From: Pelobates cultripes
Lineage: Eukaryota; Chordata; Amphibia; Anura; Pelobatidae
Direction of reading: 5' to 3'
Assembly: GCA_933207985.1 (NCBI GenBank)
Contig: OW240912.1
Location: 109,297,514 to 109,361,513, forward strand
Length of the DNA stretch: 64,000 bases
Within the stretch, counting starts at the first letter, position 1. Every line of letters begins with the position of its first letter. A program made the translations under genes and the position numbers. Below are positions 22,180 through 33,700 of this stretch, in pieces. A model generated the notes under the pieces. It did no database searches and was not told where the DNA came from. It saw nothing but the letters and a program-made list of their open reading frames with translations.

Positions 22180-23425
22180 TGTTGTATGTATGGGGGGTGA
22201 TGGTGAGAGGGAGGAGGGGGGTGATGGTGTGAGGGGGTGATGGTGAGGGAGAGGCGGGTAATGGTGAGAGGAAGAGGCGGGTGATGGTGAGAGGGAGAGG
22301 TGGCTGATGGTGAGAGGCGTGTGATGGTGAGAGGCGGTGATGATGAGAGGTGGTGATGGTGAGAGGGGGTGATGGTGACAGGGAGAGGGAGGTGATGGTG
22401 TGGGGGGTGATGGTGAGAGGGAGAGGCGGGTGATGTGAGAGGCTGGTGATGGAGAGGGGGGTGATGTGATGTGAGAGGGGGGTGATGGTGAGAGACGGTG
22501 ATGGTGAGAGGGAGGTGATGGTGAGAGAGGGTGAAGGTGAGAGACGGTGGATGGTGAGAGGGAGGTGATGGTGAGAGGGGGGGTGTGGTGAGAGAGGGTG
22601 ATGGTGACAGGGAGAGAAGGTGATGGTGTGGGGGATTGTGGGGGTGTGATGTGAGGAGGGGGGGGGGTGATGGTTACAGGGGAGGCATCTAATGAGCTGT
22701 AGTACATGTTAACATAAGGCATCACAAATGTTTACAAGGGGTGATGGTTAGAGGCCGATGGTGAGAGGTGTGTGATGGTGAAGGCGTGTGATGGTGAGAG
22801 GGTGTGATGGTGAGGGGGGTGATGGTGAGGGGGGTGATGTGAGAGGGATCGGGGTTGATGGTGAGGGAGGGGGCTGGTGTTGAGGGAAGGGGCTGATGCT
22901 GAGGGAAGGACGGTTGATGGCGGCGGGAAGGGGTTGATGAGGAAGAGGGTTGATGGCGAGGAGGGAGTTGATGGAGAGGGGGTTGATGGAGGGGTTGATG
23001 GTGGGGGTTAATGGTGAGGGGGGGTGGTGAGGGGGGTGATGCTGAGGGAGGGGGTGATGGTGAAGGTGATGAGGAAGGGTGTGATGCTGAGGGTGGTGAT
23101 GCTGAGGGGGTGGTGATGCTGAGGGTGGTGAGGGGTGATGCTGAGGGTGGTGAGGGGGGTGATGCTGAGGGTGGTGAGAGGGTGATGTTGAGGGTGGGGT
23201 GATGTTGAGGATGGTGGGGGTGATGCTGAGGGTGGTGAGGGGGGTGATGCTGAGGTGGTGATGCTGAGGGTGGTGGGATGATGCTGAGGGAGGTAATGCT
23301 GAGGGGGGTGAGGGTGGTGGTGCTGAGGGTGTTGGGGGGTGATGCTGAGGGCGTTGGGGGGGTGATGCTGAGGGTGGTGGGATGATGCTGAGGGTGGTGA
23401 GGCTGAGGGTGGTGGGGGGGGGGTG
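22180..23425. repeat. G-rich minisatellite (GTGATGGTGAGAGG / GTGATGCTGAGGGTG)
   Basis: About 1.25 kb of short degenerate units. The first part uses GGTGATGGTGAGAGGG variants, the second GGTGATGCTGAGGGTGGTG variants. The plus strand is almost free of C in long stretches. The apparent ORFs on the minus strand (Ser/Pro/His-rich) are consequences of the repeat and not genes. A non-repeat 51-bp segment interrupts it at 22689-22739. Confidence 0.9.
22689..22739 (+). repeat. 51-bp exact duplicate of 20903-20953 inside the minisatellite
   Basis: Starts CTAATGAGCTGTAGTACATG and ends ATGTTTACAAGG; identical over 51 bp to sequence 1.79 kb upstream, same strand. Unrelated to the flanking repeat units. 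Confidence 0.9.
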
Positions 23426-23429
23426 ATGC

Positions 23430-24074
23430 TAGTTAGTGTTAATATTTGAAAATGCAAAAAACTAATTTGAACGCCAATTTTGTTTGTGACTAAGTGGCTA
23501 CTAAAAAAGTCTGAACATACCCCATTTGCAATACCTTGGGTTGTCTACTATTGCAAATGGTATGCCATCATGGGTGTAATTCTCATTCCTGGGCTACCAT
23601 ATGGTCTCAAAGGCAATGTATCTGGCGAATTTCAATGTGAAAAAACTGAAAAATTTAACATGCTATATTTGACCCTGTAGCTTCCCAAAACACCATAAAA
23701 CCTGTACATAGGGGGTACTGTTTTACATGTGAGACATCGCTGAATACAAATATGTTTATTTTATTGCAGTAAAAGCAAACAGTATTATGACATTCACAGT
23801 TAAAATGTCACGTAGAACTAAAACAATTTTTTAAAAATCAGATTTTCTCCCATTTTTTAAAAATGTATTCATATTAAATTATCTTTCATACCTAAATATT
23901 TGATGTTAAATGAAAGCCCTGTTTGCCCTGAATAAAATTATATATAAGTGTGGGTGCACATAATATGAAAGAGGTGAATTGCCCCTGAGCAGACATATAG
24001 CGCAAATTCAAGGTTTTGTTTACGTTTTGTTTTGATCACAATGTGTACATTTGGCTCAGTCCTTAAGGGGTTAA
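23430..24074 (+). mobile_element. 3' part of a long TTAA element
   Basis: Ends CTCAGTCCTTAAGGGGTTAA, the right terminus of the family whose full copy is at 41518-45182. The body (ACCCTGTAGCTTCCCAAAAC, AAATGTCACGTAG) is typical of its AT-rich non-coding interior. The left part is missing or replaced by the minisatellite. Confidence 0.5.
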
Positions 24075-24419
24075 ACATAGGAAATAAGTAAATATAATAG
24101 TAAAATGCCAGGGACATAGGCGTGCGCAAGGGCTGTGCCGGGTGCGCCTGGGCACACCCTAATCCCTGTGCCTTCATGGGCCAATGGGGATCTCCCTCAC
24201 CGGCCCACAGGCAAGGAGGGAGGCAAGAGAGGACCCAGGGAGCTCTAGCCAGCAGCTCCGCGCCAACGCTCAAATCTCGCGAGAGTGAACTCTAGTCCCA
24301 CAGGCTAGAGTTCACTCACCACTGGATCACCAGGGATGGCAGCAGCTATGACCCCCCCTCCCTACAAAAGGTAATAAGGGAAGGGGGATATTAACTAAAC
24401 AGTCCCCCCACCCCACAAA

Positions 24420-24990
24420 ATACACACCAACAGCACCCTCACACACACAGCACCCTTACACACACAGCACCCTTACACATACACAACACACACTAACAGC
24501 ACCCTCACACACACACAGTACCCACACACACACACACAGTGCCCTCATACACACTCAGCACCCTTACATCCACACAGCACCCTTACACACACACAGCACC
24601 CTTACACATACACACACAGTGCCCTCTCACACACACAGTGCCCTCACACATACACACACACACACCACCCTCACACACAGCACACTTACACATACACACA
24701 CAAACAGTGCCCTCACATTTACAGCACCCTCACACATACAGCACCCTTACACACACACAGCACCCTTACACATATTCACACACACAGCGCCCTCACACAC
24801 AGAGCACCCTTACACACAGAGCACCCTTACACACACACACACACACCTCCCTCACACACACACACACCACCCTCACATACACACAGTACCCTCACACACA
24901 CACACACACATACAGCACCCTCACACACACACAGCACCCTCACACACACACACAACACCCTCACACACACACACACAACACCCTCAGCAC
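24420..24990. repeat. (CA)n-rich minisatellite with CAGCACCCTCA units
   Basis: Runs of CACACACA interrupted regularly by GCACCCTCA or GCACCCTTA. The Thr/His/Pro-rich frames across it are repeat artefacts. Confidence 0.9.
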
Positions 24991-25339
24991 CCTTTGGCAA
25001 GGGAGCTGACGGTTCCGCTTTAAGAGCTCAGATCAGGGTCAGCACAGGTTGAGGTCTCTCTGTCTCTGATTAACTGTATGGTAGAAATGCTACTACTGGA
25101 GCCTTGCCTAGTTTTGCTGTTAAAGATGACTCAGAAATATTCAATAGAGGCACAGTTTTTGTACGATAAAGCTCCAGAAAATCCTTTTCTAGATCCACTT
25201 GTTCCAGTCCCTCCATTCGCCTCATCCTAAGGATATAAATAAAAAAATGATAATTCTATGTGTCATAAAATACATTTTACAAACAAGATGCTAGGTATCC
25301 ACATATAATTCTGCATATTTAAAGAAATACTATGGTCAC

Positions 25340-25565
25340 CAGAACAACTACAACATTTCCAAAACTACTCACACTACCAAACCCTGCAGGAACAGCCATA
25401 AGCAGAACCTGGCCCCCATACAGTATTTCCAAAGCTACTCCCAAGACTCACAGTACCAAGCCCTACAGGAGCAGCTATAAGCAGAACCTGGGCCCCATAC
25501 AGTATTTCCAAAGCTACTTCCAGGACTCACAGTACCAAGCCCTGCAGGAACAGCCATAAGCAGAT
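25340..25565 (+). repeat. Tandem repeat of about 80 bp, three copies
   Basis: Units contain ATTTCCAAAGCTACTC, CTCACAGTACCAAGCCCT, GGAACAGCCATAAGCAGA and CCCCATACAGTAT. Three consecutive copies, the first with a shortened middle. A lone partial copy (CCCCATACAGCATTTCCAAA) occurs at 25890-25932. Short frames here follow the repeat and are not genes. Confidence 0.75.
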
Positions 25566-25599
25566 GTAGCATTTCTGGACGATCTACTTAAGAATACTT

Positions 25600-26565
25600 G
25601 GACTACTTATTTTTCCTATTTCTCTTTTCAATTTTGTCCCTATCTAACTCCATCCCCTTCAGTATACTGCTTAATTGTTGACTATTGCACCCTTCATCCT
25701 TAACTATTGCTTTGTTAAATGTTTGTTTTTCCATTCAAAGCCTTGTTAATTTAGGATGTTCCTAATTTATGACTTTCACCTATCTGATCTCTGCCATTCC
25801 CTCATATCCTTAAATTTAAATTCTTTCTCATCTGCTTTCTCCTTGATTTGTTTTTACCACTTTAATGCTTAAATTCTCTCTTATAGCCTGGACCCCATAC
25901 AGCATTTCCAAAGCTACTCCAAGGACTCACACAAAAAATGTCACCATGTCAATCTGCACTTGAAATGGGCTGCCCTGCGTGACTTCAGGTGCAACAAGTC
26001 TTTTCAAGGGCATTGTATTTCATATGCAGTGTCATAGTCAGCTTCACTTAGTTGTTTTAATTTTGGGGAGCATTGATTTTTCATTGCCGTTTGTGTGTTT
26101 TATTTGCTGTGTTGCAATATTTTCTTTTTTGTTTCCCTGCTTATTGCATTTCACCGCATTGAGAGCAAGCTGTTTTCCTCTGGGTCTCCTTGAGTACAAA
26201 TAAAGTCTCTTCTCAATGTTGTATTTATTTCTATTCCAAATGATACTGCTGCTTTGCACATGAAATGTTCTGCCCTGCTTTACATCAGCTGCTACTAGTA
26301 CACGGGGGTGTATCATATTTCATGTGGGGGAACGCAGTCCACTTCAGGTTTATGTGGGTTTTTGATGTTGATTTTGCATTGTTTGTTTTCTATGAACGTG
26401 GGATTTATTTTCTATGCTGTAGCATTTCCTTTCTTGTTACCCTTCAGGGAACAATCTATACATTGATAATCTATGCATTTATAATTCGTAAATGCGTCAG
26501 ATATCTTACTGAACAAATATCTTCATCTCCAAGGGTCTGTACATCTCAGAAGATAGTGTCAAATT
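25600..26565. other. Spacer with no recognisable gene
   Basis: T-rich sequence with one isolated partial copy of the 80-bp unit at 25890. No supported coding region. Confidence 0.45.
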
Positions 26566-26569
26566 AACT

Positions 26570-27010
26570 ATGTATACATACGGCATAGTACTTACCCTCA
26601 GTGACCCAATACATTTCATGAGGGAATTGATACCCCTCATGAAAGAGTTTTCAGACCTATCAGACTATAAGTTGAATTTAGATAAATCGGTCGCACTGCC
26701 GCTTAACTTGCCTCGGGATGTCGTTGAAAGCTTAAAGCAGGTTTTCGAGTTCACTGTTTTGGAATCATTTAGCTGTTTGGGGATTGAGATCACGAGTGAC
26801 CCTTCGAAATTAATGGAACTTAACTTTATCTCATTATTAAAGGAAACTGGTAGGAAAATGTGGGAATGGAGAAACACTGAGGTTTCGTGGGGGGGAGGGG
26901 AGGTATTAACACGGTTATATCCTATATTCTCCCAAAGTGGATCACCCAGATCAGAGCAGGGGTTCAAATGTTTCATGGAAGTCCCTTTTTGAGCGGCTGC
27001 AAGCATGGTT
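26570..27010 (+). pseudogene. L1-type LINE reverse transcriptase fragment
   Basis: The 140-codon frame reads GIVLTLSDP where YADDILLTLSDP is expected, then FSDLSDYKLNLDKS, LPLNLPRDVV, SCLGIEIT and NFISLLKETGRKMWEWRN, then a decayed LSWLGR (VSWGGGE). This is the RT motif C to thumb region of vertebrate L1 ORF2. The catalytic YADD is lost (TYG) and the frame breaks downstream, with KTVPGN-like remnants near 27020. A 5'- and 3'-truncated dead copy. Confidence 0.75.
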
Positions 27011-27240
27011 GATGCCCAAAACAGTTCCAGGGAATTAGGGCCAGCGGTCGGTCTCTCTTTGTGGAGTACAAAAGTACTTACATTACATGAATGGAACTTT
27101 TAAAGTGTATTGGGCAAGGTATATTGCAGGGCCAATAGTCACAGGGTAGGAGGCTGGCAAGCAGGCCCCTCCAAAAACTCGAAGCAAACTCACAGAAAAA
27201 GGGGAGTTTGTCACAGAGGTAATGGTGGGTGTCACTATAT
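27011..27240 (+). repeat. Unclassified repeat downstream of the L1 fragment
   Basis: Shares CCAAAACAGTTCCA...GCGGTCGGTC with 2676-2715. Probably a second dispersed family, or the L1 3' region; not resolved. Confidence 0.3.
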
Positions 27241-27911
27241 TATAAAACGTCACAGTTTTGATGTATTTGTAAAATAATGATTTGTCATCTGTGCTGCACG
27301 TTCATTGCCTTTAAAGTTCATTTCTAATAATGAACTACTATTTGAATTCAGAACTGATCACCTGCAAATCTGAGCATTCCTTTTCAAATTGCTACATTCA
27401 GTTACATAAATAAATGTACCAGATAGTATCACGTTATTTTCACATATCGCTAGTTAGTATGCCTTCAGACTTTCATGAATAACACCATTTGTTTAGAGGT
27501 GCAATAGAATAGTTTCTGTGCAGCTATCACTAAATGGTGCTGCATCCACCCATGCCTCATACCAATTAAGGTATAGGGAGGTGGGTTTCAAAACTTTTTT
27601 TTTTTTAACTCTCTATTTTCCTATTTGTGAGATAACTATCAGGTTTTCTATGCCACAATAGCTGTAGAAAATATTTCAAAAACAAGAAATGACATGGCAT
27701 AGAATATTGTGAACAGTTTTTAAAGTAAAATGAAAATAAGCATGAGTATCAGGCAATTCAGACATGTTTAGCTATGAGATGTGTAATTAAATCATATTGA
27801 TGCTTGGCAGTTATGACCAATTTAGATTTTATGTTATGCAAACATGTAGGGCTAGCTAGACATGTGTGCTGTAAAAAAAGACAAATGATATTATCCACAC
27901 AAAACTGTGAA
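27241..27911. other. Spacer with no recognisable gene
   Basis: No supported feature. Confidence 0.45.
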
Positions 27912-28405
27912 TTAAAGGACCACTCTAGGCACCCAGACCACTTCAGCTTAATGAAGTGGTCTGGGTGCCAGGTTCAGCTAGGGTTAACCCATTTTTTCAT
28001 AAACGTAGCAGTTTCTGAGAAACTGCTATGTTTGTGAATGGGTTAAGCCTTCCCCCAAAGCCTCTAGCGGCTGTCTCATTGACAGCCGCTAGAGGCGCTT
28101 GCTTGCTTCTCACTGTGATTTTCACAGTGAGAGCACGCCAGCGTCCATAGGAAAGCATTATGAATGCTTTCCTATGCCACCGGCTGAATGCGCGAGCAGC
28201 TCTTGCCGCGCGTGCGCATTCAGCTGACGGGGAGGAGAAGAGGAGGATTGGAGGAGGAGAGCTCTCCGCCCAGCGCTGAAAAAGGTAAGTTTTAACCCCT
28301 TTCCCGAGCCGGGCGGGAGGGGGACACTGAGGGTGGGGGCACCCTCAGGGCACTATAGTGCCAGGAAAACGAGTATGTTTTCCTGGCACTATAGTGGTCC
28401 TTTAA
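27912..28405 (+). mobile_element. TTAA-flanked MITE (T2/Kolobok-like), 494 bp
   Basis: Ends TTAAAGGACCACTCTAGGCA and GCACTATAGTGGTCCTTTAA. Hairpin CAGACCACTTCAGCTTAATG with GAAGTGGTCTGGGTGCC. The interior GCTGTCTCATTGACAGC block and the GCGCGTGCGCATTCAGCTGA segment match sister copies, including the inverted one at 3455. Non-coding. Confidence 0.85.
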
Positions 28406-28659
28406 GCAAAATATAGGCTGTAGATAGCTGAGAAATAAAACAGAGAAAATAAAAAGCAGATAAATAAAACAGTCCACCAGAAATATGTGAAGTTGAGATG
28501 TTGTCTATGGAAATGTGGGCACCATTGCGCAGCAAAGGGCATCCAGAATCCATCATCCAATTCCCTCTTTGACTAAAGAATGCACGGTACCCATCAAGAG
28601 GTATTTTGTAAGTGGATATTCAAGCTGTTAGAGTGCTATCGGCACATGTGCCTCTGAGT

Positions 28660-28810
28660 GCCACATATTCTCCCAACGGAGAGGTTCACCATTTTGAGGG
28701 GCATCAGAGTCCCGTGATTTAAGTTCCTGGACCTGCTCCCTGTTGTTGGCAGAGTCCCGTAACTTAGGTTCCCAGACCTGCTCCCTGCTGTTGTCAGCAC
28801 CGCCTTAATG
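28660..28810 (+). repeat. Short tandem duplication, about 55 bp
   Basis: AGAGTCCCGTGATTTAAGTT with CTGGACCTGCTCCCTGTTG is repeated as AGAGTCCCGTAACTTAGGTT with CCAGACCTGCTCCCTGCTG. Two diverged units. Confidence 0.6.
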
Positions 28811-29034
28811 TTGTCGGTTCTCGAGTAATAAACCGCTCCGAGATCCCTTGGCATACGCAGTGAGGGGCTAAGATACCGTTGCTCCGGCCAGTTGTGGGCA
28901 GGCTCCGAATGAGGGTCGTGAAGGCAGACTGACGGCGCTGCGAAAGGTCGTCATCACGTTGCCGCGGCCCGCAACGCTCCTCCCCTCCTCCTCATACGGT
29001 AGAAGAAGGAAGTCTCGCCGGGCCGCAAAGGTGC

Positions 29035-29135
29035 AATGCCTAGGTCTTATTTTCGGGGTAGGGCTTATATTGCAGCCCACCCCGATAATCCGGCTAGGGC
29101 TTATTTTCGGGGTAGGGTGTATTTTCGGGGAAACA
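29035..29135 (+). repeat. GGGCTTATTTTCGGGGTAGG repeat
   Basis: CTTATTTTCGGGGTAGGG-type units occur three times in about 95 bp, split by an AATCCGGCTAGGGC junction. A dispersed repeat end common in amphibian DNA; class unknown to me. Confidence 0.5.
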
Positions 29136-29151
29136 GGGTATATGTTTTGTG

Positions 29152-29224
29152 TTATCTCTCTCTCTCTCTATCTATCTATCTGTCTATCTATCTATCTATC
29201 TTTCTATAACTCTCTCTCTCTAGC
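29152..29224. repeat. (CT)n and (CTAT)n microsatellite
   Basis: CTCTCTCTCTCTCT followed by ATCTATCTATCT variants and again CTCTCTCTCTCT. Confidence 0.85.
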
Positions 29225-29880
29225 TGGCAGAAACAGGTTTAACAGTGGGTAGCAGTTGGGCCACAGGGGCAGAATCTTGCATTAGTATCGTGATTAAATA
29301 TTATTATAATATAAAAGTCTGACTGCAACGTACAATTATTGTGCAGCTAAAGAATATAACTAGTTATAATGCTCCACATACCAAAAGTAAAAAGAAAAAA
29401 AACAGTTTTCTATGTATTTGTGTATTAACTAAAATGTCAAGTAATTGTCTATAAATTACAAATATACTTTTTTTCATGGCATGGAAGTGTAAAATTGGAA
29501 AACCATTGAAAATATGGAATGCAAAATGTAATCAATCTACTTCGATCAAAATTATGATTCATGAAAAATGTTGTTCGCAATATAGACCTTTGCAGATTAA
29601 ATCTCCAACGCCTTGGCAAAATCAGAAATCGATATGCCAAGAATTAGATTCTGAACTTCTGGGAAATCTGAAGTTGTAAAAGATTTCTCTTTGTTTCAAT
29701 AGGCGTATGCATAAAAACAGTCATATTTTCATAACATGCTTTCAGTATTTTTACAGGCAAACTAAAAACATTTTAGCATGCAGTGACAATGACAAAATGC
29801 AATGACAATAGTGCCACCATATGTCTGCTAAGAATACTGAACCCTGAGGAAAACTTGTCATTGAAGAAGCATACATCTTT

Positions 29881-29958
29881 TTAACCCCTTAAGGACCAAA
29901 TTTCTGGAATAAAAGGGAATCATGACATGTCACACATGTTGTGTCCTTAAGGGGTTAA
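29881..29958. mobile_element. Palindromic TTAA mini-MITE, 78 bp
   Basis: TTAACCCCTTAAGGACCAAA to GTCCTTAAGGGGTTAA, nearly identical to 7377-7454. Confidence 0.85.
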
Positions 29959-31995
29959 AAGCTTTTGAAGAAAAGTTGCTGGCAAAATGACACTTCTGGT
30001 CGATTCAGACAGCTATTTCAGTTCGACAATACTTTTTTGTCTTTGCATATCCAGACGCACCATGTCTGCTGATGGAAGTGCTAAAGGAAATTGGGGGAAA
30101 TTACCCCAGGCGAAAAAGTGGCAAAAGGCCTGTGAATGGCAATAAAATTTAATTTGTCCAAATCAACTTGGCTGGAAAAAAAATTGGTTTGGATGAACCG
30201 AATTTCATTTATGCAGCATTTTAGTTCAGGTGAATTTCGTCCATGTGTTCAATTATAGAAAAACAATTCTGCACTCTGCTCACTGTTTAGTAGATAAGCT
30301 CCTACTCACAGCTAGGCTGGTGGGGGCCTAAATGTATTAATATAGGGTCTTATTTACCTCATGGGCCTTTTTAATGTTTTTTTTTTTTTTTTATGTGGTA
30401 TTAAAGAGAGATTTCATTCTTCTACATCCCCTCCCCCTCCATCTGGTAACAAGGAAATAAGTCAGAATCATAGAATGAACAAAACGGCTTGTCCATTGCC
30501 CGTTTGGTTTGTGTCATGATACTTAAACCAAAGTGTGGTGCCCATCTTCAGCTTTATATATCTTACATGACATAAACTGGAACATAAACTATTTGCAGGA
30601 GTACCCTAAGATTCTCCTATTTACTTGTAGGAGCTCTACCACTTCCACATATATGCGGGAGAAAGGCAGGAACGTCTTAAAAGAAGTGCACTGGGGCCTT
30701 GCCTACTCAACCACTCACAGGAATAAAAATTTAAATTAACAATAAATTTAAGCTTATATTATATTGATACCTCCAACAAAATCCCTATTTAAACATTACA
30801 AACATGCTGCACAGCAGAGATTAATTCACACAAATGTTGGACAATATAACATGAGCCTTGAAGTTTAAAAACAAGAATCTCAACATAAAAATGGTACTCA
30901 GTTGGTAAATCATACAGACAGAGATGGCACAGTATGAAATTACTAAGAATTATTTATTATTAATCAAGCCTAATGGACCCCTATGCTTGTGGGACCCCGG
31001 GCAACTGCACGGCGTGCCCATGTGTAAAGACGGCCCTGGATAAAGAGTTAATATAACAAAGCACAGGAACTGATATTTACCATTACTAGTTCCCAAATCC
31101 CCTTGTTTGAAAATATAGTGGAGCAGGTGACATCTTGGCATCAGTGGTTTTCAATTCTCTTCTGATACTGTGCAAGTGAATGTGGTAACTTCTAAAGTAC
31201 TGTATCAAAGGCAGGAGAAGACAGCTCAATAAGGCACTTTATTAAATGACCGACTGGCCTGTGGCAATCAGAGGTTATGGGAACGGCAGAAGTTATAGGC
31301 CAGTTGGGGGGATTAACAGATCTTCTTAATGACTTTGCATAGTTATTTAATTACCCCCCCAACCCACCATAAATGGCCATGCATTTAAAGTTAGATGGCG
31401 CCAACTACAGTCCTTCATTACTAGAGGGATTACTTCCTGTGCGAGTGCTCCATATTCAGACAGAGGCAAGGATAGGATCATAATCCCGCCCCCCCTCCAC
31501 ATCACTGGCCATGAGCAAACTTTTAGAGTAGTGCAAGGCATGGTAAAGTAAAACATGCCATAGAAAGTCAGTATCACAAGGTATTGTAAAGATAAATGAT
31601 TTTATAGATTGCAGTATAGAAAGGTACAAGATGTTACTAACAAATTCTAACTTTTCAACATCTACCACCACAAGGTTTGGAATAGTTATTGGTCTAACAC
31701 TTGGCTTGGTTGGATAGCCAACCTGTAAGAGAAAACACTCACTCAGTGGTCAGTGGACATGACAATAGCTGCTTGTCATCCAGACACAAAGCAGTACACA
31801 CACTCTTCTTCTCATCCCAGTACCTTAGAGGCTCCTTCCTAGAAGGCAAAGCACATGCACACAGGTAAGCTCTAGTAGGCATTAGTATCTGCAAGAAGAA
31901 TTACTTTCTCCCCCAAACTGCCAACAGCCTCAACCTAAAACACAGCTGCTCTAATCTGCTGTGTTTGGGTTATGCTGCCACTGCTGCTGCTGGGA
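29959..31995. other. Spacer with no recognisable gene
   Basis: About 2 kb without a supported coding region. A repeat-like stretch at 30960-31040 (GACCCCTATGCTTGTGGGAC) resembles common GGGCCCC-type frog repeats but was not classified. Confidence 0.4.
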
Positions 31996-31997
31996 AT

Positions 31998-32138
31998 TTT
32001 ACCACATGACAGGAGGCTTCATATTTGCATATCTTTCTTTACTGAAAACTCCAGCAGCATAGAAACATAACAACCAATCAGAAAAAAGTTATGATGCCCA
32101 TAAGAGGCCCTGTCTATGACATCACTTCCTCTTTCTTT
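31998..32138 (+). repeat. DIRS left inverted terminal repeat
   Basis: Starts TTTTACCACATGACAGGAGG; its reverse complement recurs at 36866-37000 and at 38808-38942. Shared inner blocks include CTCCAGCAGCATAGAAACAT and ACATCACTTCCTCTTTCTTT. The left-end variant CCACATGACAGGAGGC differs from the right-end variant TAATGACAGGAGGC, and both are represented in the ICR. Confidence 0.85.
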
Positions 32139-32749
32139 GCTGCTCCAGCCATACATCAGGTCAGAGTATTTTACCTCTCTGGTAGATTCTTAATTTACAC
32201 TGTTTTTTGATTGTCATACCACTATATATTACTCTATTTATTGCTAACACCTGCTACCTTGGCCCCCCTTATTCCTGTCCCTTCACTGTATATCTCTGTT
32301 TTTTCCCCCTTTTTATTTCCACCTTACTGCCTGGTATCCGCGGGCGCAACGACTACCCGTGTCGCGCTCGCCTCGCGGACCGGCCCTTCACTTACACAGG
32401 GGACTGTATGGGGACGGGTGGAGGGAGGCTGGGGTCAGCGTTTGTGTTGCATTTATCCCCTTTGTTTTGCACCGCGCGACCGCGATCCGCGGCGCACCTT
32501 CACATGTGGGCGGTGGCCATCTTGGATCTCGCGGCTCGCGAGATACCCGACGGCCGCCTTCCCTGCTCGCTCGGCGGATCGGGAACTCACCCGACCGCCG
32601 GGCTCCACAAGTGTATGCTCTCCCAAGTGAACAATGGGAGAGTGCAAGCTGGATTTCAGTTTTTTCTCCATGTATTCTTTCGATGTATTTTGCCACAGTG
32701 CCTGCCAACAGTGTCTGCCAAACAAATACTTACATGCAGGCATTAAAGG

Positions 32750-33180
32750 AGATTATGTCTTTGTACTTTACTCAGGGTCTATACCCTATACAGGGTCATA
32801 CCATATTACTATACCCTGCACAGGGTCATACTATATTACTATACCCTACAGGAATCACCCGATCACCGCACCCTGCATCTTTCAGTGGTCCCCCTCTCTG
32901 GGCACATTCATTTATTGATACAATTATTTTTTTTTATTCTCATGGATGCCTTACACTGAATGATTATATGTTGAGCAGGCACACAATCTATGTATTATTG
33001 TGAAGCCATACAATATCATAGTCGTTATACAAAACATATACTGTACCTATAACAAGATCAACTATATCACTGTACCCTACGAAGGGCATATTGTGTTACT
33101 GTACCCTACAAAGGGCATATTATATTATATTATTGTACCCCACAGAGGGTCATATTATATTACTGTACCGGACGGTGCAA
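32750..33180 (+). repeat. Degenerate 30-bp repeats in the DIRS leader
   Basis: Units of the type TACCCTACAAAGGGCATATT with ATATTACTGTACCC spacing recur six or more times between 32770 and 33175. Each contains a small inverted repeat CCCT...AGGG. Confidence 0.6.
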
Positions 33181-33186
33181 ATTTAT

Positions 33187-33700
33187 GTGGGTGTCCTCTG
33201 GGGATTTTTTCATGGCACACCACCTGGGGTGACCCCCCAGATATGCATGCAAGGTCACTGACAGACCATTACCTTTGATGTGGGTGTCCTCTGGGTTACC
33301 ATGGCACACCACCCGGGGTGAACCCCGATCATATGCACGGAGGCCTACGCCTCAACTTTACTTTACTTTACTTTACTGATTACTACAGACATATATGGAT
33401 GTTTAAACACTGCCTGTCAGTTTTACATTAAAGCAACAGTACCATGCCGGATGCGATTTGACGGCAGGATCACTAAGAAAACTGAGTGTATTGCGGTGTA
33501 CCCTTCACAGGGATACATATATGTATATTTACTGTGCCTAGTGTACATATTGAACGTGGGTGTCCTCTTGGTAACTTTTCATGGCACACCACCTGGGATA
33601 ACCCCCAGATATGCATGCAATGCTTGTAAGGTGCCAATAATTATAATATGGGTGTCCTCTGGGTTACCATGGCACACCACCTGGGATGAACCCAGCCTAA
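33187..33700 (+). repeat. Four GGGTGTCCTCTGG...CATGGCACACCACC repeats in the DIRS leader
   Basis: Copies begin near 33189, 33282, 33558 and 33650. Each unit has GGGTGTCCTCT, then CATGGCACACCACC, then GGG-TGA-CCC with a small stem. Three of the four are followed by an ATATGCATG(C)A-like block or CATATGCACGG. They lie in or just upstream of the gag-like frame. Confidence 0.65.

Noticed and set aside
21988..23457. Long Ser/Pro/His/Thr-rich minus-strand ORFs (245 and 149 codons)
   Set aside because: They are translations of the GTGATGG-type minisatellite, with period-driven composition and no conserved domain.
22180..25000. CRISPR-like repeat array
   Set aside because: Units are contiguous and variable, with no unique spacers of constant length; a eukaryotic minisatellite.
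24539..25023. Thr/His-rich plus-strand ORFs of 156 and 134 codons
   Set aside because: Two overlapping frames over a (CA)n-rich array; repeat artefact.
32207..33003. Overlapping ORFs of 179, 139 and 214 codons
   Set aside because: They lie in the GC-rich DIRS leader, overlap on several frames and show no family motif.
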